Shown here in pieces: positions 1 through 12,201 of a DNA stretch of 64,000 nucleotides (positions are counted from its first letter, which is position 1; every line of letters starts with the position of its first letter). Origin of the DNA: Physcomitrium patens. Its lineage: Eukaryota; Streptophyta; Bryopsida; Funariales; Funariaceae. The position numbers were made by a program, and so were the translations under genes. Location: assembly GCF_000002425.4 (NCBI RefSeq), contig NC_037272.1, forward strand, positions 1,252,982 to 1,316,981, written 5' to 3'. The notes beneath the pieces were generated by a model, which was not told where the DNA came from, searched no databases, and was given only the letters and a program-made list of their open reading frames with translations.

Positions 1-202
1 AAATAAAAACAATCTAGAAATAATTATGTAAATTTGGTTTAAGAGATAAAAGATAATTATTTTTAAAAAATAAAAAATTTAATTGGAAATTGATTTTTTA
101 AAATTAATATATTATTCTATTTTTTTCAAAGTGATTGGTTTATCAATAAAGATTTAATAAATAAGCACATAAAAAAGTATGATTAATTGAATGGATAAGT
201 AT

Positions 203-229
203 TATATATATATATATATATATATATAT
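203..229. repeat. (TA)n microsatellite
   Basis: Uninterrupted alternating T and A, about 13 units, in the AT desert. Confidence 0.9.
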
Positions 230-668
230 TTAAATATCAGATTGTTTTGTTTTGTAATAAAATATTATTATAAATTAATAATAAAATAATTTATAAAGAT
301 TTATAGTATATTTTTATTTTCATTGGTGGTATATATGATATTATTTTGATAAAATAAATAAGAAAACAAACGATAACACAATGAATAATGTGTCTTTCTT
401 ATCTTTTGTTGATAATAGATTGTGTAAAGAAAAACTTTAGGAACTAATTTTGATATTTATTTATTAGAACATGGAATGTAAATAAATTATTTAAAATTAA
501 ATAATTTCTTAGATTAAATCATGAATTATTATTTTCATTAAAATTTGAATAAAAAATAATCTAATAAATATGTATTAATAATCTCAATTAAAATTATTTT
601 TTAAAATTATGTTATTGTTTTAATAAGTAAATCTATTCAAATTAAAGATAAATCATGAAAAAATTATT

Positions 669-671
<3 letters not shown>

Positions 672-712
<41 letters not shown>
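672..712. repeat. (TA)n microsatellite
   Basis: Uninterrupted alternating A and T, about 20 units. A second tract follows at 738-761, so this is a paired block. Confidence 0.9.
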
Positions 713-717
<5 letters not shown>

Positions 718-737
718 ACTCAAAATTATAATAATGT

Positions 738-761
738 GTATATATATATATATATATATAT
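738..761. repeat. (TA)n microsatellite
   Basis: Second member of the paired TA block, separated from the first by about 25 bases of AT-rich sequence. Confidence 0.85.
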
Positions 762-2099
762 TATAAGCTAAATTTTGTATTATTTTAATTTTATTATATA
801 AAGATAATTATTTATTACTTAAATAATAAGCTGAAAAAAAATTACACTTATTAATATAATTTTATTAAAAATATTAAAAATATGATAATTTTATAAATTA
901 GATCTTTTATTTTTTAGAATTCTTTGATATCATTACCTATTTTTGTGAAATTATTATTTTCAATAAATCATATTATCTCCATTTAAAATTTAGCATCTAA
1001 AAAAACCATTTGACCTATATTAACTTCAACATAATCATCTATAAATGTAATCTTGAATTAATAACATCCTTACTTAAAATGGTTTGATGATTAGAGTACA
1101 TTGGATTTTTTTTCAAAACTTATGAAAATATTACCAAACTTTTAGTTCAACTTATTTTCTTGCTTTAGATATTTAAGATACTATTAAGATCAAAAGTCTA
1201 TAGTGACCTTATTAAAACAATTTATTGTGAACTGGGCTAATTTATATTGCTACAAGAAAAAGAAAAAGAAAAAGTTACCACGCCATCAGCCTTTAGAAGT
1301 TTTTGTTAAAAAAATTCTAATGTATGCCAACGTTGCAAATGTTTTATCTGTTTATTTGCAAAAAAGTCCTAAATTAAGAAAGACATTTTTTTTAATTTAG
1401 AAAGTTAAATTTGTGGTTTTTTATAAATGATATTAAATTCGAAAGAATATTTCAAAGAATAATTATTATTATAAAATTATGTAGTTAATTGTGTAATAAA
1501 TATTAAAAAAAAATACCTTCCTTGTGTGATGATTTCAAAAAAAATAGTTTATTTAATAATACATATTTTAAAAAATGTTAGTTTTAATGCCTCTAATTAT
1601 CATGTTCTTTACTGATCCATATTATTTATTTTTCCTTGTGTAAAATGAAATTGATATTTAGGGTTTTGTATTTGGATAATATAAGCTCTTGTCTTCTGCA
1701 ATTAATACCACTGAGACACTACAAAGTCTTGAGTACATTCCAGAATCTTTTGTTTAATTTCGAAAGAAACTTGCAAGTAATCATTGAGAAAAGGTGAATA
1801 ATACAAGGTTTTAGTAATTGAATACATGATACAAAAATACAAAAATATATGAACACCAAATTGATGAGGTAACAGAATTTAAATGAGCTATGTTAATTTT
1901 TTGATTACTTGCATTCTGAAACAAAGATGAAGATGCTGAATTGTATCGATATATGCTTTTTATTGAAGAAAAAATTGTACGATCTCATAGAAGTGAATGT
2001 TATGAATTGAATATACATTTTATAATTTAGATTGTGTGTTTTTACTACCTCGCCTTAAATTGCAGTGTTAATTTTTCTTCGTCAGATTAGACTTTAGAC

Positions 2100-3245
2100 T
2101 TGAATGCATCAAAGAGTCGAGTTCACGAAATAGGGAACCAGTTCCATTCCAGAGATCCGGTTCCATTCAAGGGAAAAACCAAATCCCCGCCCTCGGATTC
2201 ACCACAAGCTTGAGGCTTGAGGCTCCCTTTCGAGCCCCGAGCGTTGCGGCAGCAACGATTCTCGCAACCGCGAATCCGAAGGCTGAACAGCAGCCACAGA
2301 ATCGCGCCACAACCCTCCCTCCATGCGACGACTTGAATCCACACGCAAAGCTACAAGTAAGCTACCTGGTGGAAAGGCGACAACAATCCAGACCCTTTAA
2401 TCCCGCCGAGTTTGGGTCTTCGGAGCACCAGCCAAGGAATCCAGCACCGATGTGGCCCCTCCCCACTTCGCTTCGTGTGCGGAGATCGATGCGACGAACC
2501 CAAAATTCCTTTTCAACCCCTTTTCAGACGAGCCCAGTGTCAAGAGGGACGGACATGGAAGTCTGGCTACGACGGTGCTCTTGTGGACGTAAGCACCTGG
2601 TTGTACTCGTTGTCTGTCAGTTCGGGTTGATGCAGACAATGCTGAATATAGGTAAATGTAGCTGGTTTCAGCAAGATAAACATGGTTCAGTTCTTTTCAC
2701 TCTCAACAAGAAAATTCTTTCAATTATAAGGAAAAACAAACATTTCGAAACCGTAGAAATATCTAGTTCGCATTAGCGAAGTATCTAATCTAATCACAAT
2801 TTCCAACAAGAGCGCTTCTCCCCGTTCTCGTGAAGTTCTCATGACGTTCCCAATGGGTTCAACGAGTGGACTGTGATCTTTACCTTATCGCCCGCTGGTT
2901 CCCATGCCTCGGAAAAGATTCCTGTAGGATTCCCCAAAGATGGGAGATGTCGCGAGGTTCGGGCGAAGGCAAGGTTGCCGAAGCTGGGGATTATGCCGCC
3001 CGGCATATTAGGATCGACGGGCGGATTCCGGCCACGTTTCCATCCGACGGTTGGGTATAATACGACGTGGAAGGGCGAACTCCTCACAAGAGAGTGGTCG
3101 GCGTGTGGACCCTATCGCCGCTCGCTTAATGAGTGACGCGCTGTATTGGGTATTTGATGATGATGGCTTTGGGTGCTGTGGTTGTTGGTCATTCTATACG
3201 GAACAAGGGATCAATCTCATGACCAAGACTTGTGTATTTAAATGA
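2100..3245. other. GC-richer island without a recognisable gene
   Basis: Base composition switches abruptly from the AT desert to balanced sequence rich in CG dinucleotides, then back near 3245. Frames on both strands stay open for 60-190 codons (for example 2210-2776 on +, which would need a TTG start, and 2839-3087 on -). No translation shows a family I know, and no splice-linked protein could be assembled. It could be an exon-bearing orphan gene, a non-coding transcript, a regulatory island or a gene relic. Confidence 0.35.
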
Positions 3246-3419
3246 TAATATAATCCCAAAAGAAAACACCTTCTCTTTTATTTTTAGTTTAAATTACAAA
3301 GTACAAGAGCATGTGTGTTAATACATAAATAAACAAGCCAATTTATCTTCTAACAAAAACCCGAGTGTCAAATACGTTTATACAAACAGTATGTGTTTGT
3401 TTAAACCATCAATTCATTC

Positions 3420-3450
<31 letters not shown>

Positions 3451-4080
3451 AGTATAATATTGACTTTCGATTTTAAAAAAAGATGTATTATTCAAGTGGA
3501 TCATTCAAAATTCTGTAATTAAATACCAACATTTTAAATTCTTGGTCATTCAGTTGTTGTTTCTGCTAAACTAAAAAGACTGATGAGTATGCAGTAAAAA
3601 TGTGGACCATGGTATTTATTAAACAAAACGATTCCATGATACTAAAGACTTTTGAATTCTTGTTTCACTGGTTGTTGATTAATCCTTTCTGTAAGGTCTT
3701 GTCAAATAGTAAGGTTTCATCAAGAAATGGTCTAGTTTTTTTTATAAAAGTTGTGGAATAACGTTGCCTTGTTAAAATGTAACATTTTTGGTTTTTCCTT
3801 TTTTCTGTTAATTTTAAAATTCTGACTGTAAAAGATTTTGAAAAAACCACACATTAATTGCCACATAAAAGTTTAAACTTGTATTGTGCCTGAGTTCCAC
3901 ATTCCGCACATGACAAACATTCACATATTCAAAGCAAACACATAAAATAAAAATTAAAAAAGTAAAAATAGAATCCATTAAGAACCTATTTGTACAGATA
4001 TGATTCATAAGTGAAAATAACGATCCATTACTCGATTAACACACTTATCAATATTTTAAAACCCATATTCTTGACCAAAC
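3246..4080. other. AT-rich spacer, no gene seen
   Basis: AT-rich sequence with a (TA)n tract at 3424-3450. Short minus-strand frames near 3665-4008 are low-complexity and not gene-like. Confidence 0.5.
3424..3450. repeat. (TA)n microsatellite
   Basis: About 13 alternating TA units in the spacer between two GC-richer islands. Confidence 0.85.
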
Positions 4081-5890
4081 CAACCTGCGACCTCGGGAGA
4101 AGGAAAGAAGCACAATATTTCGAAGTGAGCCCAAAGCCGCGGAGACCTGTAACCGAACCCAATCCATAGACTAATTTACATCCATACGCATTAGAATACA
4201 AATGGAAAGGATATACATGTCAATCCGTCATCTCTTCCCTTGAAGGAGAGCTACAGACTCCGCTTCGACGATTGAAGCTTTCTCGCAGCGTGGCGTGTGT
4301 TGGCGTGTGCTGTGCGAGCCGCTGTCGTTCTAGCTCTGGGGCCTTCAGAGTGAGGGAGGTGCACAAGCATACTAGCGTCTTCTGGCTCACTTCAGCACAA
4401 ATTTGAGTATGTAATCTTTACTTTAGAAGTCAGTCTCCACTGTCGAATTCGGCTGAGTTTTGGTCGCGACTGTACCTGGAATATTTTTTGGAGGTGGCTG
4501 CATTGGTTTCACAGGTGGTCGAGGTGGTCCAGGAATCTGCTGGAATAGTTTTGGGACCATTCTGGTGGGAAATCGTCGCAAAGTTTAGGTTCTATTTTGG
4601 TGTGTGCTCTTGGATGTGTGAGAGACAGAGTGAGAGAGGGAGAGGGAGAGGCAGTCCTCTTTTGATCCTCGTAATCCTAGTTGCGTGGGTAAGAGTGGTT
4701 CGTGCAAGTTCTTCTACTGAAATTTCACTGGAGTTTCATTGTCTTGGGTGTACTACAGAACGGGTGTCCGAAATAGCTCGGCATTGAGTGCACCAGAATT
4801 CTCACTGAGTAAGTAGTCGTTTATTGTCTTCGAAACATATGTATCAAGTATTAATTTCGTGGTTGGCTCTTGGTAGGACGGGTAGAATTTTGTGAAGTTT
4901 TACAGTTGTTAGGCGCATGGCCGCTTGAGTGTGTAGTATTTTATCACTTTCACAATCATCTGCTTCGCAGTATCCGACACTTCGTATCCACTGTTTAGAT
5001 CGAATTAATTACTTATTAGGCTTTAAAGACCAAGGGAATTCCCTTTCCTCACTTCTTCTTTTTTTCATCCTTGTTACTACATTCGCTTACCTGTAATGCC
5101 ACTTTCAAGTCCAGAGCTTTGTCCCTTGTCTTCAGAGTGAGGGTCACTATTTATTTTCCATTCAGATTTGCATTCTTTGTTCAAGTTCCACTTGCTTTCA
5201 AGTCGAAGGTCCTGGCCTCTCCTTAGCTTACCTCCGGTGATCGGCATGTTGTTTTTTTGTCTGCCCCTGTCTCCATGATCTCTTGAAGATGGACTTCTGG
5301 GGTTTCCCAAGCCCGGACTCGCACAATTGTGTATATTGCGAAGTTTTTTAAGATGAAACGTAGTAGTTTCTTGTCACAGAAGGTGTTTATTTTTAATAAA
5401 CATTTCTGCTCGCGAAGAGCTTAGGGTATACTTAGGTCTTTGATGTAAGTGTATGTTCTTCTTCCCAAATTACCAAGCAATCAGTGTCTGTCTTCTGGTT
5501 GTTTTTATGGGTCGATTCCCTGGCAGATGAGTGACGCTTCTTTGGAGTTTTTGGCTGTTCTTTGATTTGAGGCCACAAATTTATGTGGAATGAATTTGTT
5601 AAAAGGAGGCGCAGTCCAAAGTCAAATCCGCGAGGGTATGTTATTTTCATATGGAAAATAGCTATATATCAAGATCGTGTCTCCCTTAGAACATTTTTTT
5701 ACAATAATCTAATTTGATCTTTATCTTTTAATTTTTTTACAATTTCCGTATTCATTTTGTGACCCACTGATGAGTTTTTGGTATGTGCTTGCAGGTTTAC
5801 AACTATAAATTATGGGCATCGTGTAGTAATTGAGACTTATTTTTGACACGCCTTGTTTAAATTGTGCGGGCGTCGTTGTGGTCCTTAGTG
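4081..5890 (+). promoter_or_regulatory. 5' flank and probable leader of the BASS transporter gene
   Basis: Composition returns to gene-like values about 1.8 kb upstream of the BASS start codon. Open frames here (such as 4488-4787 on +) match no family. The length suggests promoter plus a 5' UTR that may contain an intron. That is inference; no transcription start could be fixed. Confidence 0.35.
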
Positions 5891-8314
5891 ATGGAGGCGA
5901 GCATTGCGAATTCTGTGCGCCACGTTCAAAATGTAGTTTCACTACATGGACATCCTACATGTCCTGAAGGTTTGGGAAGTAGATTACCGTTAAGAAGCAG
6001 CAGTTTTTTACGAGGCTCAAGCCTCCCGAAGCATCGTCTCTTCTACTCTGGATTCATAAGGCGTGCAGAGATACTTGATCGTGTTTTGAGGTGTAGCGCT
6101 AAATGTAAGCTCTTCTTCTTTCATACTAATCTCAATGGCTGTCACAGATTAAATGTGAGATTATGAAATGGTTTTTTTTCTCTTATAGACACGTGAGTGC
6201 TTTGGTCTAATTACTGAAGTATGTCATGCTGGCGAACTAATTGATTTTTATTTATATTTATTTTTTCTATATTTTAAAAATAACAATAGTATGTTTCATA
6301 TTACTAAACGGATGCACACAGTACAAGGTTTAATATGTGTGTGTGCTTTTATTTTCAACAGATGGAGTACCATCTGGAGACACGGGCAGTTCAGCATATA
6401 ACAAACAACCTAGTGAGAAAAGTAAGCACCACCTAGATGTAACTACTCGTACTCCTCAAGGTAATCAGGACGGACTCAAGCCTCTCAAGTCTTCATCCAA
6501 TAAGCCAGTCCTGTCAATGCCCTTCAAAGTGGAGGAGGAAACCGCGATCGAGACTTCCAAAGCGCGACACAAAGGAAGAGTTGGCACATACATAAGAGAA
6601 GGCAATGTATCACTGGCGTCATTTGGCATCAAAGTAAAGCGTGACAAGAAGGGAAAAAAAGTTGATCTTACGAAGTCACTATCGCAAATGCTCCCGTATG
6701 TTGTTTTAGCAACTGCGGTATCTGCGTTGATTCAGCCTGCTTCTTTTGCTTGGTAAGTGGCTATTGGGTGTGGGCCAAGTATGTAATTGTTATGATACAC
6801 GTAGCTTCTGATGCATGCGATGATTTAGTTGTTGATGTGGACGAAACTGTGAATGTTTCTCTCATTCTAAACCAGATAAAACCTGTAGTGACTAAAGATT
6901 TTGATGGTTTCCACAACCATTACACCTTCCAATCTGTGTCTTTTTTTAGTAATATGGTCTCCTGTGTTGTTGGACTTACCATTGCGTTCTATGCAGGGTT
7001 AGCAAAGACTATTACGCTCCAGCCCTCGGAGGAATTATGCTGTCAATAGGGGTGCAGCTGTCTGTTTCCGATTTTGCGCTTGTAATCAAAAGGTATTACA
7101 TCCCTTCGAAATAAAATGTCAGTGGATTTTGCCAGTTGTTTTGAGAAACGCGTATACATAGAGGAATGTGTAACTGATCTAATTTAATTTAATTTTCATT
7201 TCTACGTGAAATGGCAGTGTATTTTTAAGATGTAGTTGTTTGAAATATGACAATGCTGACGGTTACAAGTTCTAAGACCTTGTGCTCTTTGAATTTTCAG
7301 GCCTCTGCCTGTACTGGTAGGATATGTAGCTCAGTACATTGTGAAGCCCCTTTTGGGACTACTGGTGTGCGCTGCCTTAAGCGTGTCTCCAGCATTCTCA
7401 TCAGGATTAATCCTTACATCTTGCGTCGCTGGAGCTCAACTCTCAAGTTATGCTGCTTTCTTAAGTGAAGGCGATGTTGCCTTGAGCATCATTTTGACAA
7501 GCTTAACCACAATCACGTCCGTGATTATTACACCTCTCCTGACAAAATTTCTGATCGGATCTGTTGTGCCGGTGGATGTCATTGCCATGGGCAAATCTAT
7601 CCTTCAGGTAATTCAGACCTACCTCAATTATTGATTTCGAGGGGAATATTTGAATTGGAGTCCAGTTGTGTAGGGTGTATTTGGTCTTTATCATTATTCA
7701 GGCTAGCTGTTTACGTAGGTGTTTTTGATGATGTGTGTGATGTATTCAAACTACACGTCTTTACTTACTGATCCCGAATTTATTTTAATTTCTTGGATTG
7801 AAGTTGGAGGAAACTCATGATCGATGTTGACTCGCAGGTGGTGATTCTTCCCATTGTCCTTGGTCTTAGTTTGAATACATACGCCAAGAACTTCGTGGAC
7901 AAAATACGGCCGTTTATGCCCCTAATGGCTATGGTGTGCACTTCTTTGTGCATTGGAAGCCCATTGGCTTTGAACAAAAGTCGAATTGTATCTATGGAAG
8001 GATTTCTCCTTCTGTTCCCTGTGTTGGCATTCCACATTAGTGCCTTCGTCCTTGGATATTGGGTTCCGAGATTGCCATTCTGGAAGCAAGATGAGAAGGT
8101 TTCACGGACAGTAAGCCTGTGCACAGGCATGCAAAGCTCTACACTGGCAATGCTTTTGGCGACACAGTTTCTTGGTGATAGTCACGCGGTTCCTCCTGCA
8201 TGCTCAGTAGTTGTGATGGCTATAATGGGCCTGTCGCTTGCATCCTTTTGGGGGAAGGGGCACCAGATTCGCAACATTAGAAGAGTACTACCCGGAGATG
8301 TATCATATGCCTGA
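5891..8314 (+). CDS. BASS-family sodium/anion cotransporter, plastid-type
   Basis: Five coding exons keep phase: 5891-6104, 6362-6752, 6997-7092, 7301-7607 and 7838-8314, all with GT-AG introns, giving 494 aa. The first ~70 residues are Ser/Arg-rich and poor in acids, like a chloroplast transit peptide. A hydrophilic linker follows to about residue 170, then the multi-span membrane domain of the bile acid:sodium symporter family. Family signatures include YYAPALGGIML, SCVAGAQLSSYAAF, PVDVIAMGKSILQ and GMQSSTLAMLLATQF. Plant BASS proteins move small organic anions such as pyruvate, glycolate, pantoate-type acids or 2-keto acids across the plastid inner envelope with Na+. Substrate cannot be told here; the sequence seems closer to the BASS3/5/6 type than to BASS2, from memory only. 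The gene converges on the MFS gene downstream. The family is sure; the first exon rests on transit-peptide character and phase. Confidence 0.9.
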
Positions 8315-8921
8315 GTTGTCTAGTTCCCCAATTGTAGTGCAGAATCATTTTTGAGGTAGTAAGCAGAAATTTGAGGTAGAGAATGGTGTGCCAATTTGGT
8401 ACTATCCCTGTAAATTTATTAATCGATATGCAACTGATTCAAATAGTGGCATCGGTATTTGTATTATAAAGCATATTTTTGAGTTCAATTCTTTTGTCAC
8501 CCAGCTGCCATGCAACACGATTGAGCTGCGACCTTTTCAGGCATTTTGCTGCTTTGTCCATCTGGACCTGTACTGTTTTGATAAGTAATGTGTGTTTTAT
8601 AGCTTAAATTTGGGAAGAGGCGGATTGACAATCAGAAGGAAATCTTCATTATCTTGTTGAGAATACTACCTATACGATATATCTCTCAATACTAGAATCT
8701 AAACACATGCATAATTGACAGTTGAGCCACTCAATGCATGGCATTGTTAATATTGTACACTGTAACCGCACAGGGAAATTTAGTATACTGGTCGACTTTC
8801 ATTCATTAATATGCCTGAAAGTTGTGCACGTCATGGGTTGTACTGTGAGGTTTCAAAGTTGAAAATTAGCCCCGTGGCTTACAACTTCCATTTCAATACG
8901 TTATTTACAATTTGGTATATT
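8315..8921. other. Convergent 3' intergenic region
   Basis: About 600 bases separate the stop codons of the two convergent transporter genes. They presumably hold both 3' UTRs and polyadenylation sites. No further gene is visible. Confidence 0.5.
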
Positions 8922-10820
8922 CTAGTTTCTTTTCTCGGAACTTCCGACCCATGAATCCTCATGATTTGCTCTCTGCGCCAGTTCACAGCTCTTTGATTTC
9001 TGGAAATCCTTGTGCATTTCAGTGTAAAAATGTTTGGTTCGATACCAAAGCAATCCGGCTAAAGTCGCGGCTCCAATGCTCACCCCCATCAAAGTAAAAC
9101 ACGTGCGACGAAAGCACACGGAGCCATCGCAAATCAGCACGGAATTCCCGCCCAAGTTCAACCTATCTGCTTGCTTCCTTGCCTCCGCGTCGTAGAACTT
9201 GCCCGCCACAGGGCCAGACAGGATGTAGTTCCCAACAGAGCTGGAGATATTGAGACAGTTGTAGAGCGTTGCGAAGCGCTTCAATCCAAATTCCTCTGCA
9301 ACAATGGTCGTGTAGACGGGAAACAGCGTGCCGAAGGACATCCCTAGCAGGATGGAGCCGTAGTAAAGACACGCAGGGACATTGACGGCGAGAAGCACGT
9401 AGGCAACCGCCATCATGAGTAGAGCAATTGTGTAAAACTGAGTCCGGGGGAAGCCATACCGGAACAGAAGATAGTCGGAAAGAAATCCCCCCACCCAGCG
9501 GCCAATTGAGTTCCAAATGCTCAAGAGCGACACAAATGTTTTTACATTCGTGGGAGGGTAGCCAAGAGACAATCCAAGTTGGCCCATGTTGTCGGTTGCT
9601 GTTAGCCCCGAGCCCACACCGAAAATGGTCGCGACAAAGAGGATCCAGAAATCCAAGCTCGTGAGCGCTTCCCGGATGGTGTGGTCCTCTCCTCTCTTCG
9701 GCCATGCTTTCTTGGTGTGAATTTGTTCCCTATCTGTATCTGCTCCCAACGAGGAATTGTCTTCGAGCTCCTTGCCCGCACCACTTGCGTATAGATCAGC
9801 AGCTAGTTTACCCTCGTCAACAATCTGATTTCCAGTGTGTAATTCTTGTCGAGATTGCAATCCATTAGATTCCTGAAGCATGACATCACCAACAGTCGAC
9901 AATGGCTCGGAAACCACCTTCTTCTGTTCATTGTCAGCGGCTTCTACGTCATCCTGTCCTTCTACAGCATTCAGACTTTGCTTGCCATGAATTTCAGAGC
10001 TGTAGGTTATGATAAGCAACGGAATGACAAGGAGGACCAACATCCCAGCTCCGACCAACCGTTCGGCATTCTTACTCATTTTAGTCAAGTTGCTGGCAAC
10101 ATTCACGCCCATTAGATAGAAGGCGAGAGCAAAACCAAGAGCTAAGTATGCATAGAAGTACTTGCTATCAGGAAGACCTTGAAACGGTTTGACATTCGAC
10201 CGAATGAAGAAAATGGACACAAGAGCTACAGTAGAAGGAAGCCAAACTAAGAGCAACAAGAAAGCTTCAGGGTTCTTGGAGCCCTCGATGGCAACAAAGA
10301 CTTGAATGAGGATGGCGCCGCTGATGCCAATGTACCCCTTCATCAAGCTGATGATGATGCCTCTGCTCGAAGGGAACATCTTCACGGCCTGTACTAAGAC
10401 AGCGGTGTTGAACATGGGCTGAGAATTCGCGCCGATGAAGAGAAACAGACACATTTGCCATAAGGAAGGAGAGATTCTCTTCGTCAGCGCAAGCCATGAT
10501 AAAGTGTACCCTAAGGTTCCCTGCACCGACCCCACGAGCAGCACTCCCCCTGGCGACCAGAAATCATACAGCAGTCCTGCAGGGATTCCTAGGTTCACTC
10601 CCAAATCCTTGAAGTTAGCAACTAGGTTCATCTGCTCTTGATTGATGTTTAGAACCGACTTCAGCTTCTGAGAGTAGAGACCGAAGCTGTATGCTCCTGC
10701 GCTTGTGATCATTACCAGGATTCCTACTGCGATCACAAACCATCTACCTCGGAATACTTGCAGCAGGGTTTGAGAGAAGCGGCCATCGGAACAGCTGCCA
10801 GCTCCCGCAGTCGCTGCCAT
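8922..10820 (-). CDS. Nodulin-like (NFD4-type) MFS transporter
   Basis: A single uninterrupted exon of 632 aa on the minus strand. The ATG at 10820 is chosen; the codon just upstream in frame is GTG. Residues ~24-270 form a Nodulin-like domain beginning FRGRWFVIAVGIL and including GAYSFGLYSQKLK and FKDLGVNLGIPAGLLYDF. A hydrophilic acidic loop covers ~280-385. A second membrane half (~385-600) has the MFS features GRWVGGFLSDYLL and FGTLFPVYTTIVAEEFGLKR. About twelve membrane spans are expected. Plant relatives include NUCLEAR FUSION DEFECTIVE 4 and several poorly characterised plasma- or endomembrane transporters; the substrate is unknown. Length fits the family. It converges on the BASS gene and has a relic of a paralogue about 1 kb upstream on the same strand. 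Confidence 0.93.
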   Translation of the reverse strand: MAATAGAGSCSDGRFSQTLLQVFRGRWFVIAVGILVMITSAGAYSFGLYSQKLKSVLNINQEQMNLVANFKDLGVNLGIPAGLLYDFWSPGGVLLVGSVQGTLGYTLSWLALTKRISPSLWQMCLFLFIGANSQPMFNTAVLVQAVKMFPSSRGIIISLMKGYIGISGAILIQVFVAIEGSKNPEAFLLLLVWLPSTVALVSIFFIRSNVKPFQGLPDSKYFYAYLALGFALAFYLMGVNVASNLTKMSKNAERLVGAGMLVLLVIPLLIITYSSEIHGKQSLNAVEGQDDVEAADNEQKKVVSEPLSTVGDVMLQESNGLQSRQELHTGNQIVDEGKLAADLYASGAGKELEDNSSLGADTDREQIHTKKAWPKRGEDHTIREALTSLDFWILFVATIFGVGSGLTATDNMGQLGLSLGYPPTNVKTFVSLLSIWNSIGRWVGGFLSDYLLFRYGFPRTQFYTIALLMMAVAYVLLAVNVPACLYYGSILLGMSFGTLFPVYTTIVAEEFGLKRFATLYNCLNISSSVGNYILSGPVAGKFYDAEARKQADRLNLGGNSVLICDGSVCFRRTCFTLMGVSIGAATLAGLLWYRTKHFYTEMHKDFQKSKSCELAQRANHEDSWVGSSEKRN

Positions 10821-11852
10821 CACTAACGATTAGTTGCAGACAGCCTCAAGGCTTGTTCTTCATGTGAACTACAGCTAATTTGCTACAAAATTATTAGTAG
10901 GTTTGCACCGAACCAGCTGTACCAAGACCTTCGAATGGACGACAGGGTACTCTTAAAGACATTCCCCACCACAAATCTGCCGCTTGCTCAGCACTTCAGA
11001 CGTTGCACAGAGATGGTGGTACGAATTACTCAGCTAAATCCTCGCCGGAAGCTCAGCATGCACGCTTTGTTCTGCCCTGAAAATCCTCTTCACAAAATTT
11101 CTGCGAGCTGGGTAAGGCACCTGGCGTCACAGTAATTGCTTCCAAACATAGAATAGAATAAAACTCACAGATCTACGCTACGCCATGCTTGGCACGGAAA
11201 CTTCATTACTCTAAATTTCCTGCATGGACCTAGATTGAATCCATGGACGACTTCATTTGCATAGCAACGACCCCTCTCGTTGGGTCTAACCCATCGTGAA
11301 GCGTCCGAGCTAAGTGAACTTTTCATCCTCAGATAGAATTCCGTCTCCATGTCACTAAGAAAGTGATTGAAGACACTTACACTTGAGCATGTTCTGAAAT
11401 TTCGAAAGTACCTCTTAAAATAGAAGTTCTAAGATGGCCAATCATATTTGATATAGTGCAGATCGACAGAGGTGTTACGATAGGTTAAGCCAATGAGTCT
11501 GCGGCAATATCTCATATCAATGATCCGAAAGCCCCTCACGATAGAAAGAAAGAAATAAATTTCCATTTTTTCACCTCTGGAAGAAGTGATCGCTCCTACA
11601 TCCAAAGCGTTGTGATAATGTCACGAGCTATGGCAAAGCACACAGCTCCTACTGACCCAGCTTACAAGTTTCTGGTGTTGATCCCCAGTTTCTGGAACAC
11701 GCACTTCTGATGTGTAGCGAAAACCCAAATTCGGATTAGTTAAACAAGGAAGATTGAGTTAGATTACTGGAAATTTTCTTTGGCTCTCCACACGAGACCG
11801 AAGTTGCTTCGTAGGGTCCAGAACATGGTCCGAGCAGTGACCTAAATAATTC
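10821..11852. promoter_or_regulatory. 5' flank of the nodulin-like MFS gene
   Basis: About 1 kb of ordinary composition between the MFS start codon and the paralogue fragment. It must hold the MFS promoter and 5' UTR. Small frames on both strands match nothing, and no core promoter element could be placed with confidence. Confidence 0.35.
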
Positions 11853-12104
11853 TTAATGACGAGTGCTAGTGTACGATATTTTGACCAAATCTTTTCCTTG
11901 GACAAATATATGTCCGTGATTGGTACCCTTAAACGAGTTATGTTCAGCAATCTTCCATGCCAGCTCAAAATTCTCGAGAGCTTCTCTGTCAACATGACCA
12001 ATCCTGTACCACAGCAGTCCGGCGAAAAACGCCACACCAAGAGCAACTCCCAGCAGAACCAACAGAAAACGACGGAAACATGAAGCATGGTGACAAACTA
12101 AACT
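11853..12104 (-). pseudogene. C-terminal relic of a nodulin-like MFS paralogue
   Basis: The minus-strand frame encodes a segment aligning with residues ~564-606 of the intact MFS protein downstream. Shared blocks are CFRR and AGLLWYR, followed by a His and an acidic amphipathic tail; roughly half of 39 aligned residues are identical. The frame then runs on for about 35 unrelated residues to a stop. No other part of the transporter was found upstream between 12104 and 13700, so this is an isolated 3' fragment, not a whole gene. Same orientation and proximity point to an old tandem duplication followed by loss of most of the upstream copy. Confidence 0.7.
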
Positions 12105-12171
12105 CACATGTTACTCATATGTTGTAGCATTTGACAGAACACATTTCTGGTCTAGCTGCTGGTCTTTCCAA

Positions 12172-12201
12172 GGCTCGTTCTGTTCTTCCTGAGAACGAGC
12201 C
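12172..12201. repeat. Perfect 10-bp inverted repeat
   Basis: GGCTCGTTCT and its exact reverse complement AGAACGAGCC flank a 10-base loop. The stem is too short for a typical plant miRNA precursor. No function is claimed. Confidence 0.6.

Larger units (their letters stand above)
1..2100. other. AT-rich intergenic desert, no gene seen
   Basis: The stretch is strongly A+T-rich with long A and T runs and three (TA)n tracts. Open frames are short and of low complexity; one near 1203-1400 is a lysine-rich artefact of an AAG/AAA repeat. No transposon domain could be read, so its origin is unresolved. Confidence 0.6.

Noticed and set aside
1203-1400. Small Lys-rich frame in the left desert
   Set aside because: An artefact of an AAG/AAA simple repeat in AT-rich DNA.
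2210-2776. 188-codon frame in the left GC-richer island
   Set aside because: It lacks an ATG at its start, resembles no family and ends in AT-rich sequence; competing frames on the other strand are equally open.
9163-9705. 180-codon minus-strand frame and other long frames inside the MFS gene
   Set aside because: They are out-of-frame shadows of a clearly coding exon and lack homology.
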